From Rehmannia glutinosa (taxonomy: Eukaryota; Streptophyta; Magnoliopsida; Lamiales; Orobanchaceae), in assembly GCA_016081115.2 (NCBI GenBank), contig CM071936.1:92805943-92869942 (forward strand): DNA of 64,000 nucleotides, in the 5' to 3' direction. The notes beneath the pieces are model-generated. The model was not told the DNA's origin, did not search any database, and saw only the letters and a list, made by a program, of their open reading frames with translations. How positions within the stretch are numbered: the stretch's first letter is position 1; each line of letters opens with the position of its first letter. The position numbers and the translations under genes are program-made. This document shows positions 22,346-33,536 of the stretch, piece after piece.

Positions 22346-22560
22346 CACTACAAGAAAAATATGTGATGGTAAAAAGTTGTCAAAGTGCTAATTTACTAGT
22401 TAATTGTCATAAATTATATACGATTCATAAGTAACAAGAACTATATATAGAATTATCACCACTGATAATAACTGACATATGCATATTGACAACTCTGTTA
22501 CAACAAAACTTATCACAATCAAAATATACATAAACCAAGATTATAACAACTGAAACTTAA
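22346..22560 (+). mobile_element. CACTA (En/Spm) terminus, single-ended
   Basis: CACTACAAGAAAAAT at 22346-22360 is the standard terminal inverted repeat of plant CACTA transposons. Subterminal-like motifs follow (GTTGTCAAAGTGCTAA). No opposite end (...TTTTTCTTGTAGTG) was found in the region, so it is probably a remnant. The right limit is arbitrary. Confidence 0.5.
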
Positions 22561-22797
22561 CTGCATTTAAGTAGTCCTAAGATTCATATCTTGGAATAAT
22601 CAAATAGCAAGGAGTTGAAGCTTTATTTTATTCAAAGCTGCAATAACATCTTTGATATTCATCCTTTCACGCGGAGATTCCACAGAACAATTCAATGCCA
22701 ACTCCATCATTGAGGATAAACAATCTAATCTTTTGCTCGAGCCATCTCCATCTGGCCTCAGTAAGTTAGAATCAACAATATGGATAACATCATCGGG

Positions 22798-22980
22798 CAG
22801 GACGGAGCTAGACGTGTAGTTCTGGGGGGCTAAGTAATTTTGGGGGGCTAAATCAATAAAAAAATAATTATTTAGTACTAAAAATTAATATTCTAAAATA
22901 AAATATGCATAAAAAAAATTAATTTTCATAAATTTTGGGGGGGCTAAAGCCCCCCATGCACTAAAGAGGGTACGCCCCTG
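22798..22980. mobile_element. hAT-type MITE in kinase exon 2 (183 bp)
   Basis: It is flanked by the 8-bp duplication TCATCGGG (22790-22797 and 22981-22988). Removing it and one copy restores the kinase reading MPDDVIHIVD. The ends are CAGGACGGAGC and, reversed, CAGGGGCGTACC, short imperfect inverted repeats. The interior is AT-rich with GGGGGGCTAA blocks at both sides (and GGCTAAAGCCCCCC), typical of small non-autonomous hAT elements. No coding capacity. Confidence 0.88.
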
Positions 22981-23096
22981 TCATCGGGCATGGAATCCTT
23001 CACCCAACTCCTTAAGCTCAAATTTCCAGCGAAAATTTCATCGGTAGGCCTTCTTCGTGTAAAAACTTCCATCAATACAATACCATAACTATAAAC

Positions 23097-24400
23097 TAGG
23101 GGTGTGCATGGGACTTGGAGATCACCGAACTCGAACCGATATCCCAACCGAAAAATATCCGAACCGAAAATCTCCGTTGACTTTTTTGACTTTCTCCGAA
23201 CCGAACCGTCCCGAAAATTTATATGGTACGGTTCTGGAGATTTTTCAAATATCCGTACCGAGAACCGTACCGAACCGAATATCCAAAACTAGAACCGATT
23301 TTAAAATAATTTTTATATATACATATATAATATTTTTATCTTTTATTTATATTTTGATATTTTGTTAACTAAACATTCCTTTGAAATTCAATATTATATA
23401 ATACTAAAAAATATCAAATTAGAAATTTGGCATATTTTATCAACCAATAAATAAACCAATAAATGAACCAATAATTAAAATTATAAAATCATATTTGATT
23501 TGTATAAAATGTTTAAATTTGATGATATTTTACTTATTAAGGATCATAACTAGACTCATCCTCTAATCAATAAAATTAATTGAATTAAAATTAGTTAAAA
23601 GATTAGTACATTGCACATAAACTATAGTAATCATCTAGCCAAGAAATTAAGACATTGAGAGTATAGATTTTTCTTTCATATTAGTTTATCAAAGTTATTA
23701 GACAATTATATTTTTCCCAGCCCATGGAAATGTGCCAAGATTATAGAATATTATTGTGTAATAGAGGCTACTAAATTTGTCATTCATTGAGATTCTACAC
23801 TTTTACTACTATTACGAATAAAATAATATCTGAAACATATTATGTCAAAATCCAAAAAGAAAAATCAATACTTTTAACTATAAATTAGATAAAAACGATT
23901 TAAAAGTTAAATTGATATTAAACTAATACGTTGTATATATGGTCTATATCATAAAAGAAAGATTTAAAATTACAATATTAAAAATTTAACACTTAAATAT
24001 GAATTAAAGAATTTTTATGTATAAGTTAAATATAAAATATCAAAAAGTTAAACTCATATAATACTAATAGTTTTAGTATGTATTTTTGAAATTGCACTAA
24101 AAAAAATTGAAAGAATATCCGTTTAATGATTTTTATACTGGTTTTTCTTTTTACCTTTTTTGTGTGTTTTATTTGTGAAATATTTAAATCTTCGTTTCTC
24201 CGAACCGTCCCGAACCGTTCCGTACCGTCTCATTAGAACCGAATCTCCGTACCGAACCGTACCGAACTTTCGGGACGGTTCGGTACGGAGATTTTTTTTT
24301 ATGGTTTGGTTATGGAGATTTAATTTTGTGATCTCCGAACTTCGGAACGGTTCTGGAGATTTCTAAATCTCCGGATCGAACCGGACCGTGCACACCTCTA
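23097..24400. mobile_element. Non-autonomous hAT element in kinase exon 2 (1,304 bp)
   Basis: The 8-bp duplication CTATAAAC lies at 23089-23096 and 24401-24408. The inverted ends are TAGGGGTGTGCATGG and, reversed, TAGAGGTGTGCACGG. Excision in thought restores KCDVYSYG. About 200 bp at each end carry many copies of CCGAACCG/CGGTACGG and TCTCCG, inverted between the two ends. The middle is featureless AT-rich DNA without a transposase. Confidence 0.92.
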
Positions 24401-24446
24401 CTATAAACATCACATTTTACTGATACAAACCTTCCTGTTCCATACT

Positions 24447-24913
24447 CTACAAGAAAATACAAAGAAATATTGACTCATTATACCAAGTTTTCTTATAAGA
24501 GGGCATGCAATTAAAGAAAAGGCGGAATTGCAATTTTAGTCCTATAGTTATATGAGGGTTGACAATAATAGTCCCACAAAAATTAGAGAATTTGCCGGAA
24601 AAATCCATGTGTCCACATTTCCGGCCAAGCCTATTGACGTGGAAACCAATTTTGATTTTGTGTATGCAATTTCCAAATGAGTTCTTATATATTTCACGAG
24701 TTTTTGTCACAAGTAACTTGTCAACTGACTTAAAGGATGTCTACATCAATGAGATTGGTTTTTAACATCAGCGGTTTTGGCTTTCTAGCAAATTTTCCAA
24801 TTTTTTATGATCAAAGTTTCTAATTGCAAATCGTGATTTCTGCAGGACTAAAATTGATATTTAGCCTTAAATGAAAGAACATAAACACGTCAAGCAATGA
24901 TGAGAGATCTTAC
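24447..24913 (-). other. Intron of the receptor-kinase pseudogene
   Basis: The donor CACCAG|GTAAGA and acceptor TTTCTTGTAG|AGTATGG join as GCA CCA GAG TAT GG (APEYG). This is the single intron position usual for this kinase group. It is 467 bp and contains no recognised insertion. Confidence 0.88.
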
Positions 24914-26103
24914 CTGGTGCAATGTAACTCAACGTCGCTAGTGTCATTGTTTGGACGGTATTTTCCCCATCGCCTAAAAGTTTAGCGACACCAAAATCAC
25001 ACAGGTGGGCAGTCATGTTTTCGTCAAGCAATATGTTGCTCGGCTTTAGGTCGCAATGAATTACAGGCACCGAGTAACCTTGATGGAGATATTCTAAGGC
25101 GCACTCGACATCTATCATTATGCTAATTCTCTGAATTATGTCCAAGAAGTAGTTGTGTGAATACAACCATTTCTCAAGGCTTCCACAAGGCATATATTCA
25201 AGCACCAATGCCTTAAAGTCTTGATTGGAGCAACAATCAATGACTTTACAAAGATTTCTATGGCGATGATTTCTCAATACCTCACATTCTACTTCAAAAC
25301 TCTTAAATGCACCTCCCAACTGCAAATTGAACACCTTTACAGCCACATCCTTTCCATTTCTCAATGTTCCTTTGTAAACAGAGCCGAAACCACCACTCCC
25401 AAGTAGATTACTTTCATTGTACCCATTAGTTGCTGCAAGTAGCTCATAATAAGAAACTCTTGAGTTGTGTTTGGTCAGACAAAGAATGCGATATTCCTGG
25501 GATTAAGGCCTAGTTTTTCTTTCGGTATCTTGCTATCCCAATATATGTCAATATCACCAATACTAAAATTACTGACGAAGTCCCCAAAGACATTATCAAA
25601 ACTGGAAGCTTACTTTTCCTTTTATTATGGTAGGATAGAACATGATATTTGGGATCACCGCACAACCCTTTGTTAAACATGAAAGATTCGAATGTGAAGT
25701 TGTTGAAAGGGCCATCAGAGGGGATTTCACCATTCAAATCACTGAAAGAAACATTTAAGAATGTAAGGTATTCAAGTTTTTGCAAGGATTTGGGGATTAT
25801 ACCGGAGAGACCATTATAGGATAGATCAAGAACCTCCAAATTTACCATGCTAGCTATTGATTCTGGAATAGTACCTTGTAATTTGTTATGTTCCAGGTAA
25901 AGAAAGATGAGAGTTTGCAAGTCCCCAATTATGCTTGGAATGACACCTGATAACTGGTGCGAGGACAAATCAATTAACGCAGTAGCCTTCAGATTTGTCA
26001 TTTCTAGCGATAAAGAGCCAGCCAACGAATTTGAGGAGAGATTCAACACAAGAACACCTCTCAGATTCCACAAACTTTTTGGTATATTGGAGTTTAGTTT
26101 GAT

Positions 26104-26400
26104 AGCACTTGTATTATCACACATAATTGGAAATTTTTTTCTTCAATATCATAGTCTCACAGCTGTTGTCTTATCCAAAGAACTTGGGCACAACAGTTGC
26201 CCGCAGCTATGTACTCTGCTTCAACTGTGGATGTAGCTATTGAATTTTGTTTCTTGTTGAACCAAGAAAGCAATCTATTTCCAAGCATTTGACAAGTACC
26301 AGATGTACTCTTCATGTCCACTCTACATCCAGCATAGTCTGAGTCTGAGTAGCCTATCAGCTTGAATCCTCCATCCTTTGGATACCATAAGCCAACTTCT
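26104..26400 (-). pseudogene. copia RNase H domain (element B), truncated
   Basis: The minus strand reads GFKLIGYSDSDYAGCRVDMK, STSGTCQMLG, LLSWFNKKQNSIATSTVEAE and YIAAGNCCAQVLW, with catalytic Asp and Glu positions (YSDSDYAG, VEAEY) in place. A stop follows RYLKGC, and one more follows RQQL. The last recognisable residues, MCDNTSAI, continue as KLNSNIPKSLW of the kinase pseudogene. The missing tail is present in element D (60383-60652). Confidence 0.85.
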
Positions 26401-27401
26401 TAGCATCCCTTCAAATACCTTAGGATTCTCTTAGCTGCAGTCATGTGACTCTCTTTTGGTGTGGATTGAAATCTAGCACATACATCTACAACAAAAGTGA
26501 TGTCTGGTCTGCTTGCTTTTAAATAGAGCAATGATCCAATGAGGGCTCTATATCTAGTTTGATCAATAACTTTGCCATATGCATCCATATCCGTCTTTAT
26601 TGAAGTGTCCATGGGGATCTTTACTGATGACTTTTCTTCCATACAGAATTTCTTCATTAAATCTTTGGTATACTTGGTATGACTTATGAAGGTTAATTCC
26701 ATCCTTCATTTGCTTGACTTGAAGTCCTAAGAAGAAAGTCAGATCTCCCATCATGCTGATTTCAAACTTCCATTGCATCAAGTTTGAGAACTTATCACAC
26801 AGCTCTTTGTTTGTGGATCCAAAAATGATATCATCCATATATATTTGAACAAGAAGTATACTCTCTCCATCTTGAATTCTGAAGAGTATTCTATCAACTT
26901 TCTCTTTGGTAAATCCATTCTCAATTAGGAATTGTGACAATGTGTCATACCATACTCTTGGTGCTTGTTTCAATCCATACAATGCCTTCTTGAGCTTGTA
27001 TACATTGTCTCCAATAATCTTCTGCTCAAAACCTAGAGGTTGTTCAACATAGACTTTTTCTTCTAAAAGTCCATTTAGAAATGCACTCTTCATATCCATT
27101 TGATATACAGTGAAGTTCTTGTGTGCAGCATAAGCAAGAAACATCCTTATTGCTTCCAACCTGGCAAGAGGAGCTCATCAAAATCTATACCTTCCTCTTG
27201 ACAATACCCTTTAGCTACCATTGCTTTATTTCTAACTATGGATCCTTCCTCATTCATCTTGTTTCTGAATACCCACTTAGTACCAATGACATTTTGGTGA
27301 GTAGGCCTTTGAACTAATTCCCATACTTTGTTTCTTTCAAACTGATTCAGCTCTTCTTGCATAGCATGAATCCAATGTGTGTCATCCAATGTTTGAGACA
27401 C
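26400..27401 (-). pseudogene. copia reverse transcriptase (element B), frameshifted
   Basis: The RT begins near THWIHAMQEELNQFERNKVW, goes on with GTKWVFRNKMNEEGSIVRNK and EGIDFDE, then changes frame near 27160 to EAIRMFLAYAAHKNFTVYQM, DMKSAFLNG, KKALYGLKQAPR. The catalytic motif YMDDIIFGS is intact at about 26835, with FFLGLQVKQ after it. A further shift near 26690 leads to the connection region (DQTRYRALIGSLLYL, RPDITFVVDVCARFQ). At least two frameshifts break it. Confidence 0.88.
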
Positions 27402-28050
27402 ATCTTTAGACTATATCTGGGAAATAAAAGAAATAAACATAGCTTCATGTTGAACTCTGGATCTGGTTCTTATGCCACTCTGACATCTCCAATGATTAAC
27501 TCAGGTGGATGGTCTCTCAACCATCTCATATCTGGTTGGAGTAAGTCTGCTGGATTCACCGTCTTGCAGCTAAATTGTCTTGAACAGCTTTTTCATCATC
27601 ATTCAGCTGCAGACCTTCCAGCTGTCTTTGACATCCAGCTATCTCATCATCTTCAGGGTTGAGTGCTCTCACATTTGCATCAACATAGGGACTCTTCTGC
27701 ATAGTTGGTTGATTTTACTTCTCAGCTAACTCATCTATGTCTTCTCTATTTACATTTGGCTCATAAAAAACCACATGGATAGACTCTTCTGTAACCACAG
27801 TCCTCTTGTTTAGCACTCTATAAGCTTTACTCTCAGTTGAGTATCCCAAAAAGATACCTTCATCAGCTTTAGCATCAAAAGCCTTCAAGTTGTCTTTGCC
27901 ATTGCTGTGGATGAAGCACTTACATCCAAATATCTTGAACTATCCAACATTTGGCTTTCTCCCTATCCAAATCTCATAGGGAGTCCTAGTTAATTGCTTA
28001 TTGATCATGCATATATTCTGAGTATAGCATGTTTTATTTATGGCTTCAGC

Positions 28051-28722
28051 CTAAAATCTCTTAGGCGGTCCAGTTGCAGCTAACATTGTCCTAGAAGCTT
28101 CCTTGAAAGTTTTGTTCCTTCTTTCAGCTACTCCATTATGTTGTGATGTTCTAGCAGCTGACTTAGTTCCCCTATCAGATCTTATCTTTATAATGGTTTG
28201 GCTCTTATCATTTTGAACTCTTTTCATCATCTGAGGCAATTTCTGTAGTGTTTCCTTCTTTTTACACATGAAAATTGTCCATGTATATCTTGAGTAATCA
28301 TCCACCACCACTAAGGTGTATTTCTTTCCACTGATGTTGGTTGGTTCAACAGGACCAAATAAATCCATATGTAGCAGATGCAATATCCTTGTAAAAGAAG
28401 GACTTAGCTTATCCTTGAAGGATGGCTTCATTTGTTTTCCCATCTGGCATGCATCACATATGCTTTCTTTCTTGTACACTGAGTCAGGCAATCCTTCCAC
28501 AATATTACTTCTTACAAGCTTATTGATTGTCTTGAAATTCAGGTGACTCAGATTCTTATGCCACGGCCAACTTGATTCGGATGTACTCTTTGCTAGCAAA
28601 CATGTGCTTGGTGTAGCAGTTGACCAATCCACTACATAAATGATTTTCTGCCTAGTTCCTTGTAGCACAATCTCATTTGATTCAGTATCCTTGATCTGGC
28701 AAACTCCCATATTGAATCCCAC
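28051..28722 (-). pseudogene. copia GAG-pre-integrase and integrase core (element B)
   Basis: The zinc-binding HHCC part is seen as HKNLSHLNF...CDACQMGKQ. The core follows: HMDLFGPVEP (first Asp), IIKIRSDRGT (second Asp) and NGVAERRNKTFKEA (Glu). Compared with D, 57 bp are missing in frame after SDRGT, removing residues between the second Asp and the Glu, so catalysis is unlikely. Degraded integrase C-terminal sequence continues to about 27402 (e.g. an NVGxFKIFGCKCF-like stretch). Confidence 0.87.
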
Positions 28723-28949
28723 ATTGTAGCCTTTGTCACAGAGTTGTTGATGCTTAGTAGATTGAAATTGAGATTTTCAACGTATGCAACGTCTGTGATC
28801 TCCAGACCATTCTTCTTTTTGGATCCTATACCTTTGATCTCCCCTGGAGCTTCATTTCCTCCAAATATGACTTTTGCACCTTTGATTTCCTGGAACTTTG
28901 ACAGATTTTTCTTGTTTCCTATCATATGTCTGGAACAGCCACTATCCAT
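28632..28949 (-). pseudogene. copia aspartic protease (element B)
   Basis: MDSGCSRHMIGNKKNL is the pepsin-like active site (DSG) of copia polyproteins, followed by KGAKVIFGGNEAPGEIKGIG and LEITDVAYVENLNFNLLSI. A shift after LLSINNS breaks the link to the integrase frame. The sequence just before it (29006-29362) is a degraded gag-protease linker. Confidence 0.86.
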
Positions 28950-29852
28950 TTACCATGTTCCTTTGCACTCAGTTGTTCCTTGAACCTCCAATCAAGGAAA
29001 TTAATTCATAGGTATCCATACTTGCCTGGGTCCTGGGGGGTTAGTGCTATAAGATTCTCCAACCAACCTATAGCTAGATGATTTGACTCTAAGAGGTTGA
29101 CATCTATCAGTTCCATAATCATAATGCACATTAGCAAATTGCTTGGAGGTTTTGGGATCATACAGTTGTCTCTTTTGTCTGTATGAATGTGTATTTGTTT
29201 CAGCAATTGCTTTCTTGGGATAGCAGTGGAATTTCTAGGTATTGTGCTTGGGTGCATAAGTATGTTGATGATAGCTTGGTTAGGATTGTTTCTACCATTC
29301 CCATCATATGAATTTCTTTGATGAAATCTCAGGGGTTTTTGGTAGCTCTGTTTAGCTTTCACAGAGTATTTTCTGTTAGGAGTTTGCTGATAGACTTTTC
29401 TAAATTTCTTTTCAGTTGTCCTTTCAGTATACTATACTGGCTTCTTCCCTTTACCTTTGTATCCAAGGCCAGTATGATTGTGATTGTGTTTCAGTGTGGG
29501 TTTTGGTGCAACATATGGTGTTTTGGGTTTTTGGATTCCCTCATTACTTGAGGATCCCTTCTCCAAAATCACTCTAGGAGTTTGACTACACACAAAGGAA
29601 TTGAATCATATGCCTATCTTGTCTCCGCACTCCTTTTGACTCATTATTAGTTCATCCAATGATTTGGATGTTTTTGTAAATGAGGCAATCAAATTTTTGA
29701 GATCTTTTTCTCTCTTTTCAGTAGCAGGTAACTCTGCTTGAATCTTTCATTTTCAGCCTTCAGCTTTATATTCTCATCAGCTATTTGACTTAGAGTATTT
29801 AGCTCCTTAGTCAGCTGTGAGTTTTGGCTTTTAAGCTAGCTGTTTTCCTCAT

Positions 29853-31226
29853 TTAGAAGTGTGTATGAGTTTTTAATATGCTCAAGTCTTTCATCATTTT
29901 GCCTAATGAATCATAAAGATCTGTGGGTGAGGAAGTGTTTATGTCACTATCACTATCACTTGAATTAGAATGGGATGAGTTATATTGTACCTCATCCTCT
30001 TGATCTTGTTCTTTGGCCATGAGGCAAATCAAAGCCTCTTCTTCAGTATCACTTGAGTAGTCAGCTTCACTGTTGTCTGAGTTTGTTGGCTCTTTGCACT
30101 TGGTTGGTTCAGCAGTCTCAGCAGCCAACATAGCTTTCTTCTTTTCTTATCTTCTTTCCCTGAAGACTCTTCTTTCTTCCTCATTTCTATACTTGTTGAT
30201 TGGTGGATAGGAACAATCAACAGCAAAGTGTCCTAGTTGTCTGCAATTCCAACACAGGTTTTCGGCTCTCTGCATATCAGCTCTTTTAGTTCTTTGATTA
30301 TCAGCTCTATGATAGTCAGCTCTTTGATGTTCAGCTCTCTTGGGTGGCCAGTCCTCCCTTGCTTTGGAAGGTGTTGAATGTCTTTTGGAGGTTTCACCCT
30401 TGTTTCTTTTATAGTTCTTATTAAAGAACTTGTTGAACCTTTTTACCATGAGAGCAATCTCCTCTTGGTCAATTGTTTATTTTGGCTCAGCTTTCTTTCC
30501 TTCACTGGCCATCAGTGTAGCTGTTTTAGGCACAGGTACCTCCTCTTGTTCTTTTCTTCTCAGCTCAAACTCATAAGCTTTGAGATCTAAGAACAACTCA
30601 TGATTTAATGTTTTTGAGAGGTCCATGGAGTGTCTCAAGGCCATGACCTTCATTTCCCATTTAGTTGGGAGGGCTCTTAGAATCTTCATGCACATCTCAT
30701 TTTGAGTGTACTCATTCCCAAGAGATGAAAGCTCATTTGTGTTTTCAGTGAATCTGGCATCCAGCTGATCCAGACTTTCACCTGTAAGCATTTTAAAATT
30801 TTCAAATTCAGCAACAATTAGTTTATTTTCTTTTATTTGTTCAGATCCTTCACAAATCAGGGTTAGCTTATCCAGATTTCTTTGGCTGATTTGCATGATT
30901 TGACTTTATTGAGCATAGCCTTGTCCAAAGTTTTGTAGAGGATGTCCTTGACAACATTGTCAAGATTGTGTCTCTTCATATCCTCATTTGTCCATTCACA
31001 GCGAGGATTTTCAATCATAGTTGGTCAAGGCTCTGCTGCAGCATCTTCTCCTTCACCTAGGTGCTCTTCTCACAGCAGTGTTGACCTACAATACTTGTAG
31101 TGGCTCATCTTCTATCACTATCCACATTTCATCGTGTAAGGCTGATAGGTGAGCCTGCATGCAAATTTTCCAGTCATCAAACTCTTCCACAGTAAACATA
31201 GGAATACGAGTTAGATTGGCTTCCAT
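29853..31226 (-). pseudogene. copia gag with CCHC zinc knuckle (element B), broken
   Basis: It starts MEANLTRIPMFTVEEFDDWK at 31226, the usual SIRE/Tnt1-style gag opening. The capsid part (30896-30477) has EGSEQIKENKLIVAEFENFK and DLKAYEFELRRKEQE. The nucleocapsid knuckle is CWNCRQLGHFAVDC (near 30235). An acidic tail (30131-29853) ends TDLYDSLGKMMKDL. Stops or shifts separate the pieces at about 31085, 30900-31000, 30476, 30146 and 29852. Confidence 0.85.
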
Positions 31227-31338
31227 GATAATAACTTTGCTTTTAAAATGGAAGCTTTGAAAACACAAGTGATATATCTTTTTGAAAAAGATTGAGATCT
31301 AGTTCAGTAACCAATGTGGAAGGCTCAATGAACCAACT

Positions 31339-31350
31339 GCTCTGATACCA
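31339..31350 (-). other. Primer binding site of copia B (tRNA-iMet)
   Basis: The minus strand reads TGGTATCAGAGC two bases after the LTR end, a perfect initiator-Met match. Confidence 0.92.
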
Positions 31351-31352
31351 CT

Positions 31353-32889
31353 TGTAGGTCCCAAGGGAGTGGTATAAGGTTTAGAAGGGGGATTGAATAA
31401 ACCTTACCAACTTTTCGAATTTATTCCTTTTAAAATATTTCAACAGAGGTAACTCAAATCAACTAAGTCCTGGGGGACAACTAGGTTGTCTTGCTTCAGC
31501 AAAGTTACCCACTCAACAAACTTGACTGAGCTGTTGATAATATAACTCGGTTGGGTCAGCTAACACTTATTTTTTTAGTAGATTTAGTTTTTATACAGCG
31601 GAAGACTTAACACCCTTGAAAATTTTAGACTAGTTTTTAACACTTGTTCTTAGCAATGTTATTATCAGCTGGGTTAGCAATATAACTTAAACAACAAATA
31701 TAAATATAGTAGGAAAATAAAATGTTGTAAGTAAATGACACAAGCAAATTCTATAGTGGTTCGAGGATGGGGTAATTCCTCTAATCCACTCTTCTCCAAC
31801 CCCTGGAGGAATCCACTAAGTAACAGATCAGGTTACAAAGTAGTTCTCAGTCTGAAACAGCCTTGATCACACAACTGGCTTCTCCTGCGACTCAGCTTCT
31901 TCACAAGACAGATGCCTTCCTACTTCAGCTCCCTTCGAACCCTTGGAATTTATCACACAACCTTCCAACGAGCTCGAATCTTTTGGTTCGACCTTGAACC
32001 TTACTATAGCTCGTTCAATCTTGGAGAGTAGATCCCTTAAGTTCCTAAAACTTTTTCCTCTTCAACTGGTTGAAGTATTCTTTCCTTCACTGAGTGTGTT
32101 GGATCGAGTTCCTTCGAATTTTGGCTGGAGGAATTTCTTAGTAAGCTTGAGAGAATGTTTGCAGGTTTGCTTGCTTGAATTGCTTGTTAGAACGGTTACC
32201 TTTTCTCAATTGCTTCCTCATCCTTTTATAGTGCTCTTTCGAAAATTTGCTCGTTGAAGAGATAGGCTATTTTCAAAATGACACTTCTTGTTCGTTGGCT
32301 TGTCTTTCTTGACTTGCAGCTTGTGATGGTGACATTTCCTCGTATTGAATGATCCTGCAGACTTTTCAGGACCTGACACAAGCTTGATGCTTTCCATTGG
32401 TTTATTCCTTTTGCACGCTTCGTGATTTAACACTTTAAGACATGGCAAAGCATGGACGTATTACTATTTTAGTAATATCCTTAACTTCGGTGCAACGGAT
32501 TAATATCAGTCAACTTGACTTGACAGATGCCTTTACCCCTTTGACTTGAGTCAGCTCCAACCTTTTAGGAATGACTCAATTGTCAGTTCAACTGGTGGAC
32601 TCGGCTCTTAACTGACTTGATTGACACTTTTTATCGTTTTTACCTATCCTCACCATTTGGATCTCCTTCAGTCAAGTCTGTGCCTTCCATCTTGACTACA
32701 CTCAGCTGACACACAGTTGGGTCTCCCTTCAGTCTTTAGTTGACTTCTTGCATTCTTCAACATAGCTGACTTCGCTCAGCTCATGCAGTCCTATCTATTA
32801 AAAATAGAAATACAAGGAAAATGGTGTGCCAATTTTCTATTCTAAGTTTTACATGGTATCATCAAAATCTAATAATAAATTTCCTAACA
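31353..32889 (-). repeat. 5' LTR of copia B (1,537 bp)
   Basis: On the minus strand it opens TGTTAGGAAATTTATTATTAG and closes CCTTGGGACCTACA, like the solo LTR at 10514. A TATA box (TATAAAA, 32224-32230) is in the shared context. The right-hand flank is TACAC, but no partner duplication can be checked because the 3' end is lost. Confidence 0.92.
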
Positions 32890-33536
32890 TACACCATTTT
32901 ATATCTAAACAGTGCATCATTGTATAACTAATTGTACATCATCTAAAGGAACTATAAAGACTAAATGGTGTAACCATCTTCCCATTTAATAACTTAACTA
33001 TGCACCATTTTATATGTAACAGTGCATTATTTTATAACTAAGTGTACATCATCTAAAAACCCTATAAATACAAAATGGTGTGACCACCTTCCCATAATGA
33101 CGCCCTACAATCATGGATGTGATAAAGATCATGTTTCCATAACTGAATTATGCATCATTTTAATAGATGAACTGTGCACCATTTAATAACTGACTCTGAA
33201 CCATTTTATATCTAACAATGCATCATTGTATAACTAATTGAACATCATCTAAAGGAACTATAAAGACTAAATGGTGTAACCATCTTCCTATTTAATAAAT
33301 TAACTGTGCACCATTTTATATCTAATAGTGCATCATTGTATAACTAATTGTACATCATCTAAAATATAATGACAAAATGGTGTAACCACCTTCCCATAAT
33401 GACACCCTACAATCATGGATGTGATAAAGATCACGTTTCCATAACTGAATTATACGTCATTTTAATAGCCGAACTGTGCACAATTTAATAACTGATTGTG
33501 CACCATTTTATATCTAACAGTGTATCATTGTATAAT
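32890..33536. repeat. Left arm of a foldback repeat with ~306-bp tandem units
   Basis: Short phrases such as CACCATTTTATATCTAACAG, TGCATCATTGTATAACTAAT and AAATGGTGTAACCA recur. A longer unit of about 306 bp appears twice (about 32895-33197 and 33198-33500). The inverse sequence lies at 46270-46385, on the other side of gypsy C, showing that C entered a palindromic repeat. No coding. Confidence 0.85.

Larger units (their letters stand above)
22600..26104 (-). pseudogene. LRR receptor-like protein kinase pseudogene (non-RD, LRR-XII-like)
   Basis: On the minus strand it holds about six leucine-rich repeats (e.g. LVLNLSSNSLAGSLSLEMTN, LEVLDLSYNGLSGIIPKSLQ), a membrane segment (LPVLIMSLGTSSVILVLVIL), then a kinase domain. 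The kinase shows the glycine loop (GSGGFGSV), catalytic Lys (VAVKVF), HCDLKPSN (non-RD: Cys where Arg is common), DFGVAKLL and, after the intron, PEYG. The family (EFR/XA21-like) senses microbial or endogenous peptides at the plasma membrane. It is dead: the signal peptide and most repeats are missing at the copia junction, a stop or shift follows RYRKKN, and exon 2 is broken by two hAT-type insertions. The stop codon is at 22600-22602. Splice sites are intact. Confidence 0.93.
26104..32889 (-). mobile_element. SIRE-like Ty1/copia retrotransposon B (3' end lost)
   Basis: On the minus strand: 5' LTR (32889-31353), perfect iMet primer site, gag, protease, integrase, RT, RNase H. The RNase H stops at MCDNTSAI and runs directly into the receptor-kinase sequence. 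The end of pol, any post-pol frame, the polypurine tract and the 3' LTR are gone. The family is that of element D and the solo LTR at 10514. The order PR-IN-RT-RH is the copia order. Several shifts and an in-frame integrase deletion make it inactive. Confidence 0.92.
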
